A DNA stretch of 33,357 nt from an uncultured Eubacteriales bacterium (GTDB lineage Bacteria > Bacillota > Clostridia > Christensenellales > Pumilibacteraceae), in NCBI GenBank assembly GCA_902783025.1, contig CACZPH010000043.1, positions 1-33,357 of the forward strand, given 5' to 3'. Under the pieces are notes generated by a model. That model saw nothing but the letters and a program-made list of their open reading frames with translations, searched no databases and was not told where the DNA came from. Position numbers and translations under genes: made by a program. Every line of letters begins with the position of its first letter. The first letter of the stretch is position 1. Positions 23,281-31,500 of the stretch are shown one piece after another.

Positions 23281-23315
23281 TAAGAAAAATACAGAGGAAA
23301 GGGAGAGGAAAAAAC

Positions 23316-24716
23316 ATGAGCGAAAGAATAGAGCGCGCGGCAAGGTATCTCGACGAAACGCCCAAGCCCGCCGAGTACAAGAGCGCGTACCACTTCGACG
23401 TGCCTATCGGCTGGATGAACGATCCCAACGGTTGCGTCAGATTCAACGGCAAGTACCACGTTTTTTATCAGCACAATCCTTACTGGCCCGATCGCGCGCC
23501 GATGTACTGGGGACACGCGGTGACCGAAGACTTCGTGCATTGGACGAATTTGCCGCCCGCGCTCGCGCCCGACGAAGAATACGACAAGGACGGATGCTGG
23601 TCGGGCAGCGCTATCGAAAAGGACGGAAAACTGTATCTTATGTACAGCGGCGTGAGCAGAGGGATCCAGCAGCAGTGCATGGCGTACTCGAGCGACGGCG
23701 TAAACTTTACCAAGTGTCCGCTCAATCCCGTGATCCCCGAAAGTATGTTGCCCCCCTTCAGCGCGGGCAACGACTTCCGCGATCCGTATTTGGTCAAAAA
23801 ATCCGATACGTATTACGTAATCACCGGCGCAAAGGACGAAAGCAAGCGTTGCGGAAGGGCTTTGCTGTTTGAGAGCAAAGACCTCGAGCATTGGTCGTAC
23901 GCGGGCGAATTTTTCCGCGACGAGAATATAACCACAGACGGTATTTTCGAGTGTCCGTCGTATTTTTCGACGATCGGCGGCGACGCGCTTATCACGAGTC
24001 TTAATAATTACTACTCGGACGATCCGGTTTACCGTAACGCGCACGTTCCCGTGGCGTACGTCGGCAAAGCGGACTTTGACAAGCGCAAGTTTACCGCGCG
24101 CTCGCGGCAGATCCTCGACTACGGTTTCGACTTTTACGCGCCGCAAATAATGTATTGCGGCGACAGATTTACGGAAATTACCTGGATGCAGGCGTGGTCG
24201 CGCTCGTATCCCACGGGAAAATTCGGCTGGATAGGCTCTCTGACTTTCCCGCGCGAAATAAGCATAAAAGACGGGCTTATCGTGCACAAGCCCGCCCGCG
24301 AATTGGATAAATACTGCTTTTTGCAAAGTTGCGGCGAAGCCGAAAACGCGTTCTTTCCTCTCGTCCCCGCCCGCGTCAAGCTTACTCTCGGGCCGGGCGC
24401 AGGCTTTGCCGTCGAGTCCGAAAAAGCCTTTGCGAAATGCGAATACGACGTTTTGCGCGGCGCGCTCGTGATGACCCGCGGCGGCGACGTAGGCGTGACG
24501 GACTCAAGGTGCAGGAGCGAAAACAACTGGACGGAGCGCGTTTTGCCTCTGACTTCCGCTCCGGCGCTCGACGTGCTTGTCGACAACGCGAGCGTAGAAG
24601 TCTTCGCCGAAACGAAAACGGAAAACGGCGTAATGAGTACGACGGCGTTTTTCTCATCCGACGCCGGGATCAGGATAAGCAAGGCAAAGTACGAGTTTTA
24701 CGAAATCAAGGTATAG
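23316..24716 (+). CDS. Glycoside hydrolase family 32 (beta-fructofuranosidase / sucrose-6-phosphate hydrolase type)
   Basis: This 466-residue protein has a five-bladed propeller at about residues 25-330 and a C-terminal beta-sandwich. All three GH32 acidic motifs are present: WMNDPNG with nucleophile D36, FRDPY with the transition-state Asp, and ECPSYF with the acid/base Glu. It hydrolyses terminal fructosyl linkages of sucrose, sucrose-6-phosphate or fructo-oligosaccharides. No signal peptide is present, implying an intracellular substrate. It is a single-gene unit between two terminators. No PTS, sucrose permease or fructokinase is adjacent. Confidence 0.93.
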   Translation: MSERIERAARYLDETPKPAEYKSAYHFDVPIGWMNDPNGCVRFNGKYHVFYQHNPYWPDRAPMYWGHAVTEDFVHWTNLPPALAPDEEYDKDGCWSGSAIEKDGKLYLMYSGVSRGIQQQCMAYSSDGVNFTKCPLNPVIPESMLPPFSAGNDFRDPYLVKKSDTYYVITGAKDESKRCGRALLFESKDLEHWSYAGEFFRDENITTDGIFECPSYFSTIGGDALITSLNNYYSDDPVYRNAHVPVAYVGKADFDKRKFTARSRQILDYGFDFYAPQIMYCGDRFTEITWMQAWSRSYPTGKFGWIGSLTFPREISIKDGLIVHKPARELDKYCFLQSCGEAENAFFPLVPARVKLTLGPGAGFAVESEKAFAKCEYDVLRGALVMTRGGDVGVTDSRCRSENNWTERVLPLTSAPALDVLVDNASVEVFAETKTENGVMSTTAFFSSDAGIRISKAKYEFYEIKV

Positions 24717-24728
24717 CAAGACAAAACA

Positions 24729-24759
24729 AAACCTCCCGCCGAAACGACGGGAGGTTTTT
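24729..24759. terminator. Bidirectional intrinsic terminator
   Basis: AAACCTCCCG and CGGGAGGTTT form a 10-bp stem with a 9-nt loop and T-run. It lies between the convergent GH32 and YccF genes. Confidence 0.85.
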
Positions 24760-24765
24760 GTGTTC

Positions 24766-25131
24766 TTATTGTGCGTCTTCGATAGTCGAGCCGAAGGGCG
24801 CGAGGCAAAGGCGAGCGAGCTTGAAGCATTGTTTTCCGAAGGGGATACCGATGATCGTGACGCAAAAGATTACGCCTACGAGGAAGAATCCGAACGCCTC
24901 GCCGAGGCCGCCGAAGAGCAACCAGAAGAGGTTAGCAAACGGGTGCGCACCGAAGTCGGTATTGATCGTCTTGCCGAACGGCCAGAGCATAAGTTTGGCG
25001 AGCTTGAAGAGCTGTTTTCCGAAGGGGATACCGATGATCGTAATGCAAAAGATCACGCCTATGAGGAAGTATCCGATAGCGGACCAAAGACCGATAAGAA
25101 TAAACCAAATGATATTGCCGAGTGTTTTCAT
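24766..25131 (-). CDS. yccF: YccF-domain inner-membrane protein
   Basis: This 121-residue protein is built from two homologous halves. Each carries a hydrophobic helix pair and the signature I(F)C(I/V)TIIGIPFGKQ.FKLA followed by PFG, as in YccF (formerly DUF307). Four membrane segments are expected. The function of the family is unknown. The two halves are also unusually similar in DNA, with 28 identical bases at 24831-24858 and 25014-25041. GGATGGGGAA precedes the ATG and it has its own promoter. An uninterrupted plus-strand frame across the same bases is an antisense artefact. Confidence 0.85.
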   Translation of the reverse strand: MKTLGNIIWFILIGLWSAIGYFLIGVIFCITIIGIPFGKQLFKLAKLMLWPFGKTINTDFGAHPFANLFWLLFGGLGEAFGFFLVGVIFCVTIIGIPFGKQCFKLARLCLAPFGSTIEDAQ

Positions 25132-25164
25132 AATTTCCCCATCCTTTTTAAGTAACTTAAGTAT

Positions 25165-25194
25165 ATTTTAGCACGCCGCGATATATATATGCAA
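25165..25194 (-). promoter_or_regulatory. Promoter of yccF
   Basis: On the minus strand TTGCAT, an 18-nt spacer and TAAAAT with an extended TGC just before the -10. Confidence 0.55.
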
Positions 25195-25230
25195 CTATTT
25201 TTCGCATTTTGTCGAAAAAAACTGCTTTGC

Positions 25231-25250
25231 TTTGCGCCGCGCGGCGCAAA
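25231..25250. repeat. Perfect 20-bp palindrome
   Basis: TTTGCGCCGC followed by its exact reverse complement, without a spacer. It lies between the yccF promoter and the pckA terminator. It may be a protein-binding site or a second hairpin downstream of the pckA terminator. Confidence 0.6.
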
Positions 25251-25286
25251 AAAAAGTCCTCTTGCCGCTAAGCAAAAGGACTTTTT
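25251..25286 (-). terminator. Intrinsic terminator of pckA
   Basis: AAAAAGTCCT and AGGACTTTTT form a 10-bp stem around a 16-nt loop. On the minus strand it follows the pckA stop and ends in a T-run. Confidence 0.8.
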
Positions 25287-25298
25287 GTTATGTAAAAA

Positions 25299-26906
25299 TT
25301 ATTCGGCTTTGGGGCCCGCTTTTACGAGCGCTTTGCCCGCGTCGTTGGTGGTGTACTTGTTGAAGTTCTTGACGAATCTCGAAGCGAGGTCTTTAGCCTT
25401 TTCTTCCCATTGAGCCTTGTCGGCGTAGGTGTCGCGCGGATCGAGGATCTTAGGATCGACGCCGGGAAGAGAAGTGGGAACTTCGAAGTCGAAGTACGGG
25501 ATCTTTTTGGTCTCGGCCTTAAGGATGGAACCGTCGAGAATAGCGTCGATGATTCCGCGCGTATCCTTGATCGAAATACGCTTGCCGGTGCCGTTCCAGC
25601 CGGTGTTTACGAGGTACGCCTTCGCGCCGGACTTTTTCATTTTCTTAACGAGCTCTTCCGCGTACTTGGTGGGATGAAGCTCGAGGAACGCCTGACCGAA
25701 GCAAGCCGAGAAGGTCGGGGTGGGCTCGGTGATGCCGCGCTCGGTACCCGCGAGTTTTGCGGTGAAACCGGAAAGGAAATAATACTGAGTCTGCTCGGGC
25801 GTAAGGATAGAAACGGGCGGAAGCACGCCGAACGCGTCTGCCGAAAGGAAAATAACGTTCTTTGCGGCGGGCGCGGACGAAACCGGGCGAACTATCTTTT
25901 CGATATGGTTGATGGGGTACGAAACGCGGGTGTTTTCGGTTACGGACTTGTCGGCGAAGTCGATTTTACCGTCTTTATCGAGCGTAACGTTTTCGAGAAG
26001 GGCGTTGCGTTTGATGGCGTTGTAGATATCGGGTTCGCTGTCCTTGTCGAGGTTGATGACCTTAGCGTAGCAGCCGCCCTCGAAGTTGAATACGCCGTTG
26101 TCGTCCCAGCCGTGCTCGTCGTCGCCGATAAGCAATCTCTTGGGATCGGTCGAAAGCGTGGTTTTGCCTGTGCCGGAAAGACCGAAGAAAATCGCGGTGT
26201 TCTTGCCGTTCATATCGGTATTAGCCGAGCAGTGCATGGACGCCATGCCTTTGAGCGGGAGGTAGTAGTTCATCATGGAGAACATACCTTTTTTCATTTC
26301 GCCGCCGTACCAGGTGTTGATGATAACTTGTTCGCGGCTCGTGATATTGAAGACTACCGCGGTCTCGGAGTTAAGGCCGAGTTCCTTGTAGTTTTCTACC
26401 TTCGCTTTCGACGCGTTGTAAACGACGAAATCCGGCTCGAAAGATTTGAGTTCTTCCTCGGAAGGCCGAATAAACATATTCTTGATAAAGTGCGCCTGCC
26501 AAGCGACCTCGACGATAAATCTTACCGCCATTCTGGTATCCTTGTTAGCGCCGCAGAAAGCGTCAACGACGAACAAACGCTTGTTGGAAAGTTCCTTGAT
26601 AGCGATGTCCTTTACGGCTTTCCACGCCTCTTGCGAAGCGGGGTGGTTGTCGTTCTTGTACGCGTCGGACGTCCACCAAACGGTGTCCTTCGAGTTTTCG
26701 TCAACGACGATAAACTTGTCTTTGGGGGATCTTCCGGTATAAATACCCGTCATAACGTTTACCGCGCCGAGTTCGCTTACCTGACCTTTTTCGTAGCCGG
26801 TAAGTCCGGGTTTGGTTTCCTCGTCGAAGAGCATCTCGTAAGAGGGATTGTAAACGATCTCTTTTACGCCGGTAATGCCGTACTTGCTTAAATCGATTTT
26901 TGCCAT
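25299..26906 (-). CDS. pckA: ATP-dependent phosphoenolpyruvate carboxykinase
   Basis: This 535-residue protein uses the ATG at 26906, where [10 protein letters not shown] begins and GAGG lies about 11 nt upstream; the open frame continues 27 codons further without family similarity. It interconverts oxaloacetate + ATP and PEP + CO2 + ADP. Visible features are [12 protein letters not shown] near residue 60, the P-loop GLSGTGKT at 242-249, the metal/kinase-2 motif IGDDEHGW shortly after, and [11 protein letters not shown] in the C-terminal lobe. These define the ATP-type rather than the GTP-type enzyme. In anaerobes it often runs in the carboxylating direction for succinate or propionate production. 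It is a single gene with its own promoter and terminator. Confidence 0.97.
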   Translation of the reverse strand: MAKIDLSKYGITGVKEIVYNPSYEMLFDEETKPGLTGYEKGQVSELGAVNVMTGIYTGRSPKDKFIVVDENSKDTVWWTSDAYKNDNHPASQEAWKAVKDIAIKELSNKRLFVVDAFCGANKDTRMAVRFIVEVAWQAHFIKNMFIRPSEEELKSFEPDFVVYNASKAKVENYKELGLNSETAVVFNITSREQVIINTWYGGEMKKGMFSMMNYYLPLKGMASMHCSANTDMNGKNTAIFFGLSGTGKTTLSTDPKRLLIGDDEHGWDDNGVFNFEGGCYAKVINLDKDSEPDIYNAIKRNALLENVTLDKDGKIDFADKSVTENTRVSYPINHIEKIVRPVSSAPAAKNVIFLSADAFGVLPPVSILTPEQTQYYFLSGFTAKLAGTERGITEPTPTFSACFGQAFLELHPTKYAEELVKKMKKSGAKAYLVNTGWNGTGKRISIKDTRGIIDAILDGSILKAETKKIPYFDFEVPTSLPGVDPKILDPRDTYADKAQWEEKAKDLASRFVKNFNKYTTNDAGKALVKAGPKAE

Positions 26907-26994
26907 AGTTCGTATAACCTCACTGTTATTTTTTGTCTCTGTCGGGGCAAAGCGAAGGGCGAATTTTACCAAATGCCCAATCTTCACCTATACT

Positions 26995-27023
26995 ATTCTA
27001 TCATAAATTTTGTAAATAGTAAA
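26995..27023 (-). promoter_or_regulatory. Promoter of pckA
   Basis: On the minus strand TTTACT, a 17-nt spacer and TAGAAT, giving a leader of about 80 nt. Confidence 0.5.
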
Positions 27024-27246
27024 CAGTTTTGAGCAAACAAAACTCCGCCGAAAAAAATTTTTTGACGCGTTTTGCCCGCTTTTGCGCCGCTTTTGAGCAG
27101 GTATAACAAAACTCAATAGACCCATAATATTTTGCTTTACTGTTTCTCGCCTTTCCGCCCGCCTTTTTCGCCCGCGCGTTCCGCCCGCCGCACTCTTGAC
27201 AAAGATGAAAAAAAATTTAAAAAATAATTTGCGCGTTTTTAAATAG
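27024..27246. other. Intergenic stretch without recognised gene
   Basis: The stretch alternates pyrimidine-rich and A-rich segments. A TTGACA at 27196-27201 has no -10 at normal spacing. Minus-strand open frames here have no family features. Nothing firm is seen. Confidence 0.4.
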
Positions 27247-27281
27247 TTGACATAAAGTTGGCAACGACTATGTGGTATAAT
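27247..27281 (+). promoter_or_regulatory. Extended -10 promoter of the leader/tail-fibre/RHS locus
   Basis: TGG-TATAAT at 27273-27281 is an extended -10. A TTGACA at 27247-27252 is 23 nt away, too far for a normal -35, so either the extended -10 suffices or an activator compensates. The predicted start is near 27288. Confidence 0.55.
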
Positions 27282-27287
27282 GCTTGT

Positions 27288-27390
27288 ACAAAAAGGCCCG
27301 ACGGAAAGGCGGGTATGGGCCCGTACGCGCCGTTCCGTAAAAAAAAACAAGTTAGTGGGATCTCACGCCCGCGAGCTTGTTTTTTTGTCC
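27288..27390 (+). ncRNA. Structured leader RNA or small RNA ahead of the tail-fibre/RHS genes
   Basis: About 100 nt between the promoter and a strong terminator contain no convincing reading frame but two hairpins. Hairpin 1 (27301-27338) pairs ACGGAA with TTCCGT and GGCG with CGCC. It encloses a further GTAT/GTAC stem with a GGGCCC tip. Hairpin 2 is the terminator at 27341-27386. Since no other promoter is seen before the ATG at 27427, expression of the downstream genes would need read-through, so this could be an attenuator. A free-standing small RNA is the alternative. I recognise no known riboswitch or RNA family. Confidence 0.45.
27341..27387 (+). terminator. Strong intrinsic terminator / attenuator hairpin
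   Basis: Thirteen bases from 27341 (A-run then CAAGTT) pair with 27374-27386 (AGCTTG then T-run). GTGGG/CCCGC extends the stem after one mismatch. The T-run of seven completes a textbook intrinsic terminator only 40 nt before the next gene. Confidence 0.7.
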
Positions 27391-27426
27391 CCTTTTTGAA
27401 ATAAATCTTTATCAGGAGCACAAAAA

Positions 27427-28569
27427 ATGCCAAACGAACAATTCAAAGACAGAATAAGCACGTATCCCAACCGTAGAAAAATCACGGTGGAAGGAGAAAC
27501 CATTGAAAACGGAAAGCGTGTATTGACCGCTTACGTCGAGATGGCGGACGAGCCGACGGAAGTAGGAACGCCCATCAGCGCGGCGACCTTTAACGGGTTT
27601 CAGAGTCAAATAGATACCGGACTCGCAAGTGTGTCCGCCGCCGTACAAAACGCCAATAACGCCGCGCAGAGTGCAAACGATGCAACAACCGCTGCCAATA
27701 CGGCTATTGCCAGCGTAAACGCCAAGATAGCGGAATTCGAAGACAGTCTCGAGCAGGTAAACAATGCCGCGGGCTATGCCGAAGAAGCCGGCGCGTATGC
27801 CGCGCAGATGAGTAGCGTTATTGACAGCGTAAACGACGAGGTAACCGCGGTAAGCGAAATACTCGAGCCGTTATTTGACGTAAACGTTACGGTAAACCAG
27901 TCCAACGACTACGTTATAGACCACGCGAAGAGGATAGCGCTCTCGAGACAAATGCAGGATCAGGAAGCTATCGTAAACGGCAGACAGTATATGCTTCGCA
28001 GTCCCTTTAACGGCAAGGGGAGTTTTCGTATCAGGTTTAAGGTAAGCGATTATACTACGTCTTCGGTAGACGCATATCCGAGTATATCCGTAATGTTTAT
28101 GGTTGACACAGCGGCATATATGGGATTATTCGTTTACCCGCTTTCTAATAGAGTACACGTAAGAAAGCAAGGTAACGGACATTCGTGGGAAAGCGTTGCT
28201 TCCGCCTCGTATACCGCCGGACTATTTGATCTTACCGGCGAAAACGTCATTGAGGCAAGCAGAAAAGTCGGCGAAAACGGGTACGTTTACGAACTCAGAA
28301 TAAACGGACAAACGGTTATCTCATACAGCGATACCGAAAGCTTTGTCGGCGAAAACTTTACATTCAAGTTCGGCTCTATCGGATCGTTTGCGACGTTTAA
28401 GGAGTGGACTTTCGTCAAGAATTTGTATCTCGATTCGGATATGACTTTCCTTAAGACGAGCGTAAACGCCCTTCTTACGCGGGTAAGCGCGCTCGAAGCC
28501 GAAAACGCAAGCCTTGCCGCGAGGGTGACCGCGCTTGAAACTTTGCATAACGAGGAAAACCTTGAGTAA
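27427..28569 (+). CDS. Phage tail-fibre-like protein with N-terminal adaptor, helical shaft, lectin-like domain and coiled-coil end
   Basis: This 380-residue protein has four parts. Residues 1-60 (FKDRISTYPNRRKI, then ADEPTEVGTPISAATFNGFQ) resemble the N-terminal attachment domain of Firmicutes phage tail and baseplate proteins. Residues about 60-145 are Ala/Asn-rich helices, probably a trimeric shaft. Residues about 150-335 form a beta-rich domain of concanavalin/LamG type (GSFRIRFKVSDY, YELRINGQTVISY). Residues about 345-375 are a heptad-repeat coiled coil (VSALEAENASLAARV). No other phage structural genes are in the window. It is 14 nt upstream of the RHS gene, suggesting joint function. 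CAGGAGC is the ribosome-binding site. Confidence 0.7.
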   Translation: MPNEQFKDRISTYPNRRKITVEGETIENGKRVLTAYVEMADEPTEVGTPISAATFNGFQSQIDTGLASVSAAVQNANNAAQSANDATTAANTAIASVNAKIAEFEDSLEQVNNAAGYAEEAGAYAAQMSSVIDSVNDEVTAVSEILEPLFDVNVTVNQSNDYVIDHAKRIALSRQMQDQEAIVNGRQYMLRSPFNGKGSFRIRFKVSDYTTSSVDAYPSISVMFMVDTAAYMGLFVYPLSNRVHVRKQGNGHSWESVASASYTAGLFDLTGENVIEASRKVGENGYVYELRINGQTVISYSDTESFVGENFTFKFGSIGSFATFKEWTFVKNLYLDSDMTFLKTSVNALLTRVSALEAENASLAARVTALETLHNEENLE

Positions 28570-28583
28570 AGGAGGAGAAAACT

Positions 28584-31500
28584 GTGGTTAGACAAATCGA
28601 AGAATTCGAATTAAAAGAAAACCACCCGATCAAGAACATAGAACTCGGCGATTACGTGACCGGAGCGGTAGATATTAAAACGGGCGACGCCCGTTTTAAT
28701 ATCCGCGTCGGCAAACCCTCATTGCTTACACCTATTGCACTAAACCTCATTTACAGCAAAAGGTGGAATGATTTTTACGATACGCTGAATTCTTTGGGGC
28801 TTCATATTAAGCTTTATGATTCGATGTTCGACCTAAACGTTGAAAACATAAGGTTCGGCAACGGGTGGAAAACCAATTACGAACAATATTTGATTTTGGA
28901 CGAAACGATGATTTCGGGCAAATACTATCGTTTGAGATATGTCAGAGCGGACGGTCAAATCGAATCATTTAAAATTGCGCTTTCGAACGAAAAGAACGGA
29001 ATAAAAACATATCATCAAATAGGCAGTGTATCTATCAAAACCGAAAACAATCAAACATATATCGTTGACTCCGACAAAAATCGTATTACGGTAGAATTGA
29101 TCGGCGCAAAGAGCATAAATAGCGTTGACATAGGCAATTATAATTCGTCGTGGGGGACTAAACCGATCGTTTTTAAGCTGACGACAAACGGCAATCAGGT
29201 CTTGTCTTTCGAGCCTGTTTCCGTGCGTACTTGCACAAACGGTCAAGACGGAACAGGTTGCGTGCTGTTTGTTTTGCGAAAGATATCGTTTCCGGGTAAT
29301 GAAATAACTGTTCGATACAGCGTAAATCTTAGTGCTGATTCGCAAAATAGCGCGAGGATGCTATCTTATGGAATTGCAAGAATTACGGATAAATATAATA
29401 ATTCAATGGTCTTTAACGCCGATTCGGTTACTTTACCGGGTAACGGAACGGATACGCCAACCGCATTGACTTTTGAGGACGGGCTATTGACCATAATCTC
29501 AAGCGGCTACCAGAAGGTAGGATTTAATTATCAGGACGGATTTTTAACTAAAGTTATCGACTATAATCTTAAAGCATTCGGCGCGCAATCCGGAGAAACC
29601 GATTTAACCTGGCAAGGAGAAAAGCTGGTACGAATTACAAGCGGCTCTTATCTGAAAAAAGTCGATAGTTCTTATCCGTTATACAGCTCGCCGAAAAAAA
29701 TTTTAAGCGATTGTAAGATCGATTATAACGACGTTACCACCGCCGTTTCGGAGACGGGTGAGCCCGATACGCTTTTGAGATTTGACGAAAGGGAAGAAAT
29801 TTCAGCGGTTTTTAAGAGATATAATAACGGCGACTATTATCCCGAGCAGTTTTTACGTATAACGTCACGTAACGATCCGACTTATCATGATGAGATCAAA
29901 ATCGTCGAAAACTTCAAGATATGCCGGCATCTCGGCGAAGGGCTGGTATTGGACGTTCCGCACAAGTACAAAACTCTTTCTTATTGCGGTGGCGGAGTAT
30001 ATTGCGGCGCGGCGGAGTGCGCAACCGAAGAGATCACGCGTACCGTTACTGTCAACGAAACCGCATTACCATGTGAGTTTGACGTTAACGCAATACGCTC
30101 CGCGACGGGTTTTGCCGCTTACGGCATAGTTCGCGGTCAGGCTTCGGCGGGAGCAAAGCTCAAACTTTCGGTTTGCGATAAGCGTTTAACCGACACGTGG
30201 AACGTGATCGACGAAAGCTATTACGATCTTCACCAAACGAGTGCGGGAGAAGAACAGCCATTCCTTCTGAGTCTTAATTCCCAAATGCTCGATGCGAATT
30301 ATTACGCAAAGTTCGAGATCGTCGGGAACGCGGACGTTATTCTTGTACGCCCGACGTTGAGAGCGGTACGCCCTGTTACCGAAATATATAATTCCAACAA
30401 TCTGCTTATCAGCAAAACAGATCCCGATCAAGGCACGCAAATAACCTACGAATACGATAAAATTTCAGGAAGAGCCGACGCTACGGAAATGGACGGACTC
30501 GAAGAATCGAGATTCGTGATTGTCGGAGAAACGGTTTCCGCGCTTACCAACGGTCTGAGATTCGATTTTCACAAATCTTACGCGTATAACGACAGACTCA
30601 ACAAAACGTCCGAGACTTATTACGTTTCAGGCACGCTTACCGAGGAAGAGACGGCGGTTACGCCCACGCAGACCAATCCGCTTATTACCGAATATACTTA
30701 TGACTCTGACGACAGGCTCATATATCAAAAGTCGTATTACTCGCATAATCTTACCAAAATCGTTACAAAGGAGTATTCGTACAACGCGGCGGGCAAACCG
30801 GCAAAGGAGAAAAACGAATTCGGCGAAGACGTCCTTACGTATAAATACACAGGCGACTATTCCGACGTATCTAACGTTACGTATTTTGACGGCGGAAAAG
30901 TGTTTTACGAATACAATGAAGACAAAGACGTTTCCGAAATATGGAGCCCCGATTGTTATTGCGAAAACTGCGACTGCGAAAATTGCGACAGGCAAAACAC
31001 AAACGGTTGCTCGCGTGTAGTAAATTCCAATTCCTTTGGTTATAGGTTCGATTATCCCGTTACCGTGGAGTCGGGAACGGCGCAAATCGATTACGAATAC
31101 GGTCCTTATGGTGTCAGAAAAGTTAAAATAAACGGCGCTACGGTATTCGAGCGACAAATAGCCGACTCAAGATCTTCCGGCGGGAATTTGGTTACCGAAA
31201 CTATCAAGCCCGCGCCGTCGTCCGGTTTGCAAGCGACGAAGGCGGTAACGACAGAAAACGGTTCCGGCGAAATTCTCGAAAACAAAGTTTTATACGGCGA
31301 CGAAGAGAAGAACAAAGAAAAATACAATTACGACAATATGGGCTTTGTCACAAGTAAGGAGTTATACGCAGACGGAGTACTCGTAGATACCGAAGAATAT
31401 ACTTATGACAACAAAGGCAGAACCAAGACGTTTTCGGAAGACGGCATAACGTATTCGTACGACTACGACAACAATGATAACGTAACCGCCTTTAAGGAAG

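Noticed and set aside
22238-23452. 404-codon minus-strand frame
   Set aside because: It spans an SDR gene, its terminator, a promoter and the GH32 start on the opposite strand; incompatible with real coding.
24760-25155. 131-codon plus-strand frame with internal acidic repeats
   Set aside because: It is the complement of yccF; its repeats mirror the duplicated YccF halves, and it starts inside the terminator region without a ribosome-binding site.
25410-26891. 493-codon open frame on the plus strand
   Set aside because: It is antisense to pckA, whose motifs are unmistakable. The long frame results from the GC-rich third positions and has no domain features.
27247-27281. Standard TTGACA/TATAAT promoter
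   Set aside because: The two boxes are 23 nt apart, outside the workable range, so only the extended -10 is claimed.
26988-27350. 120-codon minus-strand frame in the pckA-RHS intergenic region
   Set aside because: It crosses the leader hairpin and the pckA promoter region; composition is basic and low-complexity, with no family match.
28671-28703. Loxp-like or dif-like recombination site
   Set aside because: The perfect palindrome has a 3-nt rather than a 6-8-nt centre and no second copy in the window, so recombinase use is not claimed.
30951-31010. Ferredoxin-type Fe-S motif
   Set aside because: The CxCxxCxCxxC spacing is not the 4Fe-4S pattern and partly arises from a tandem duplication.
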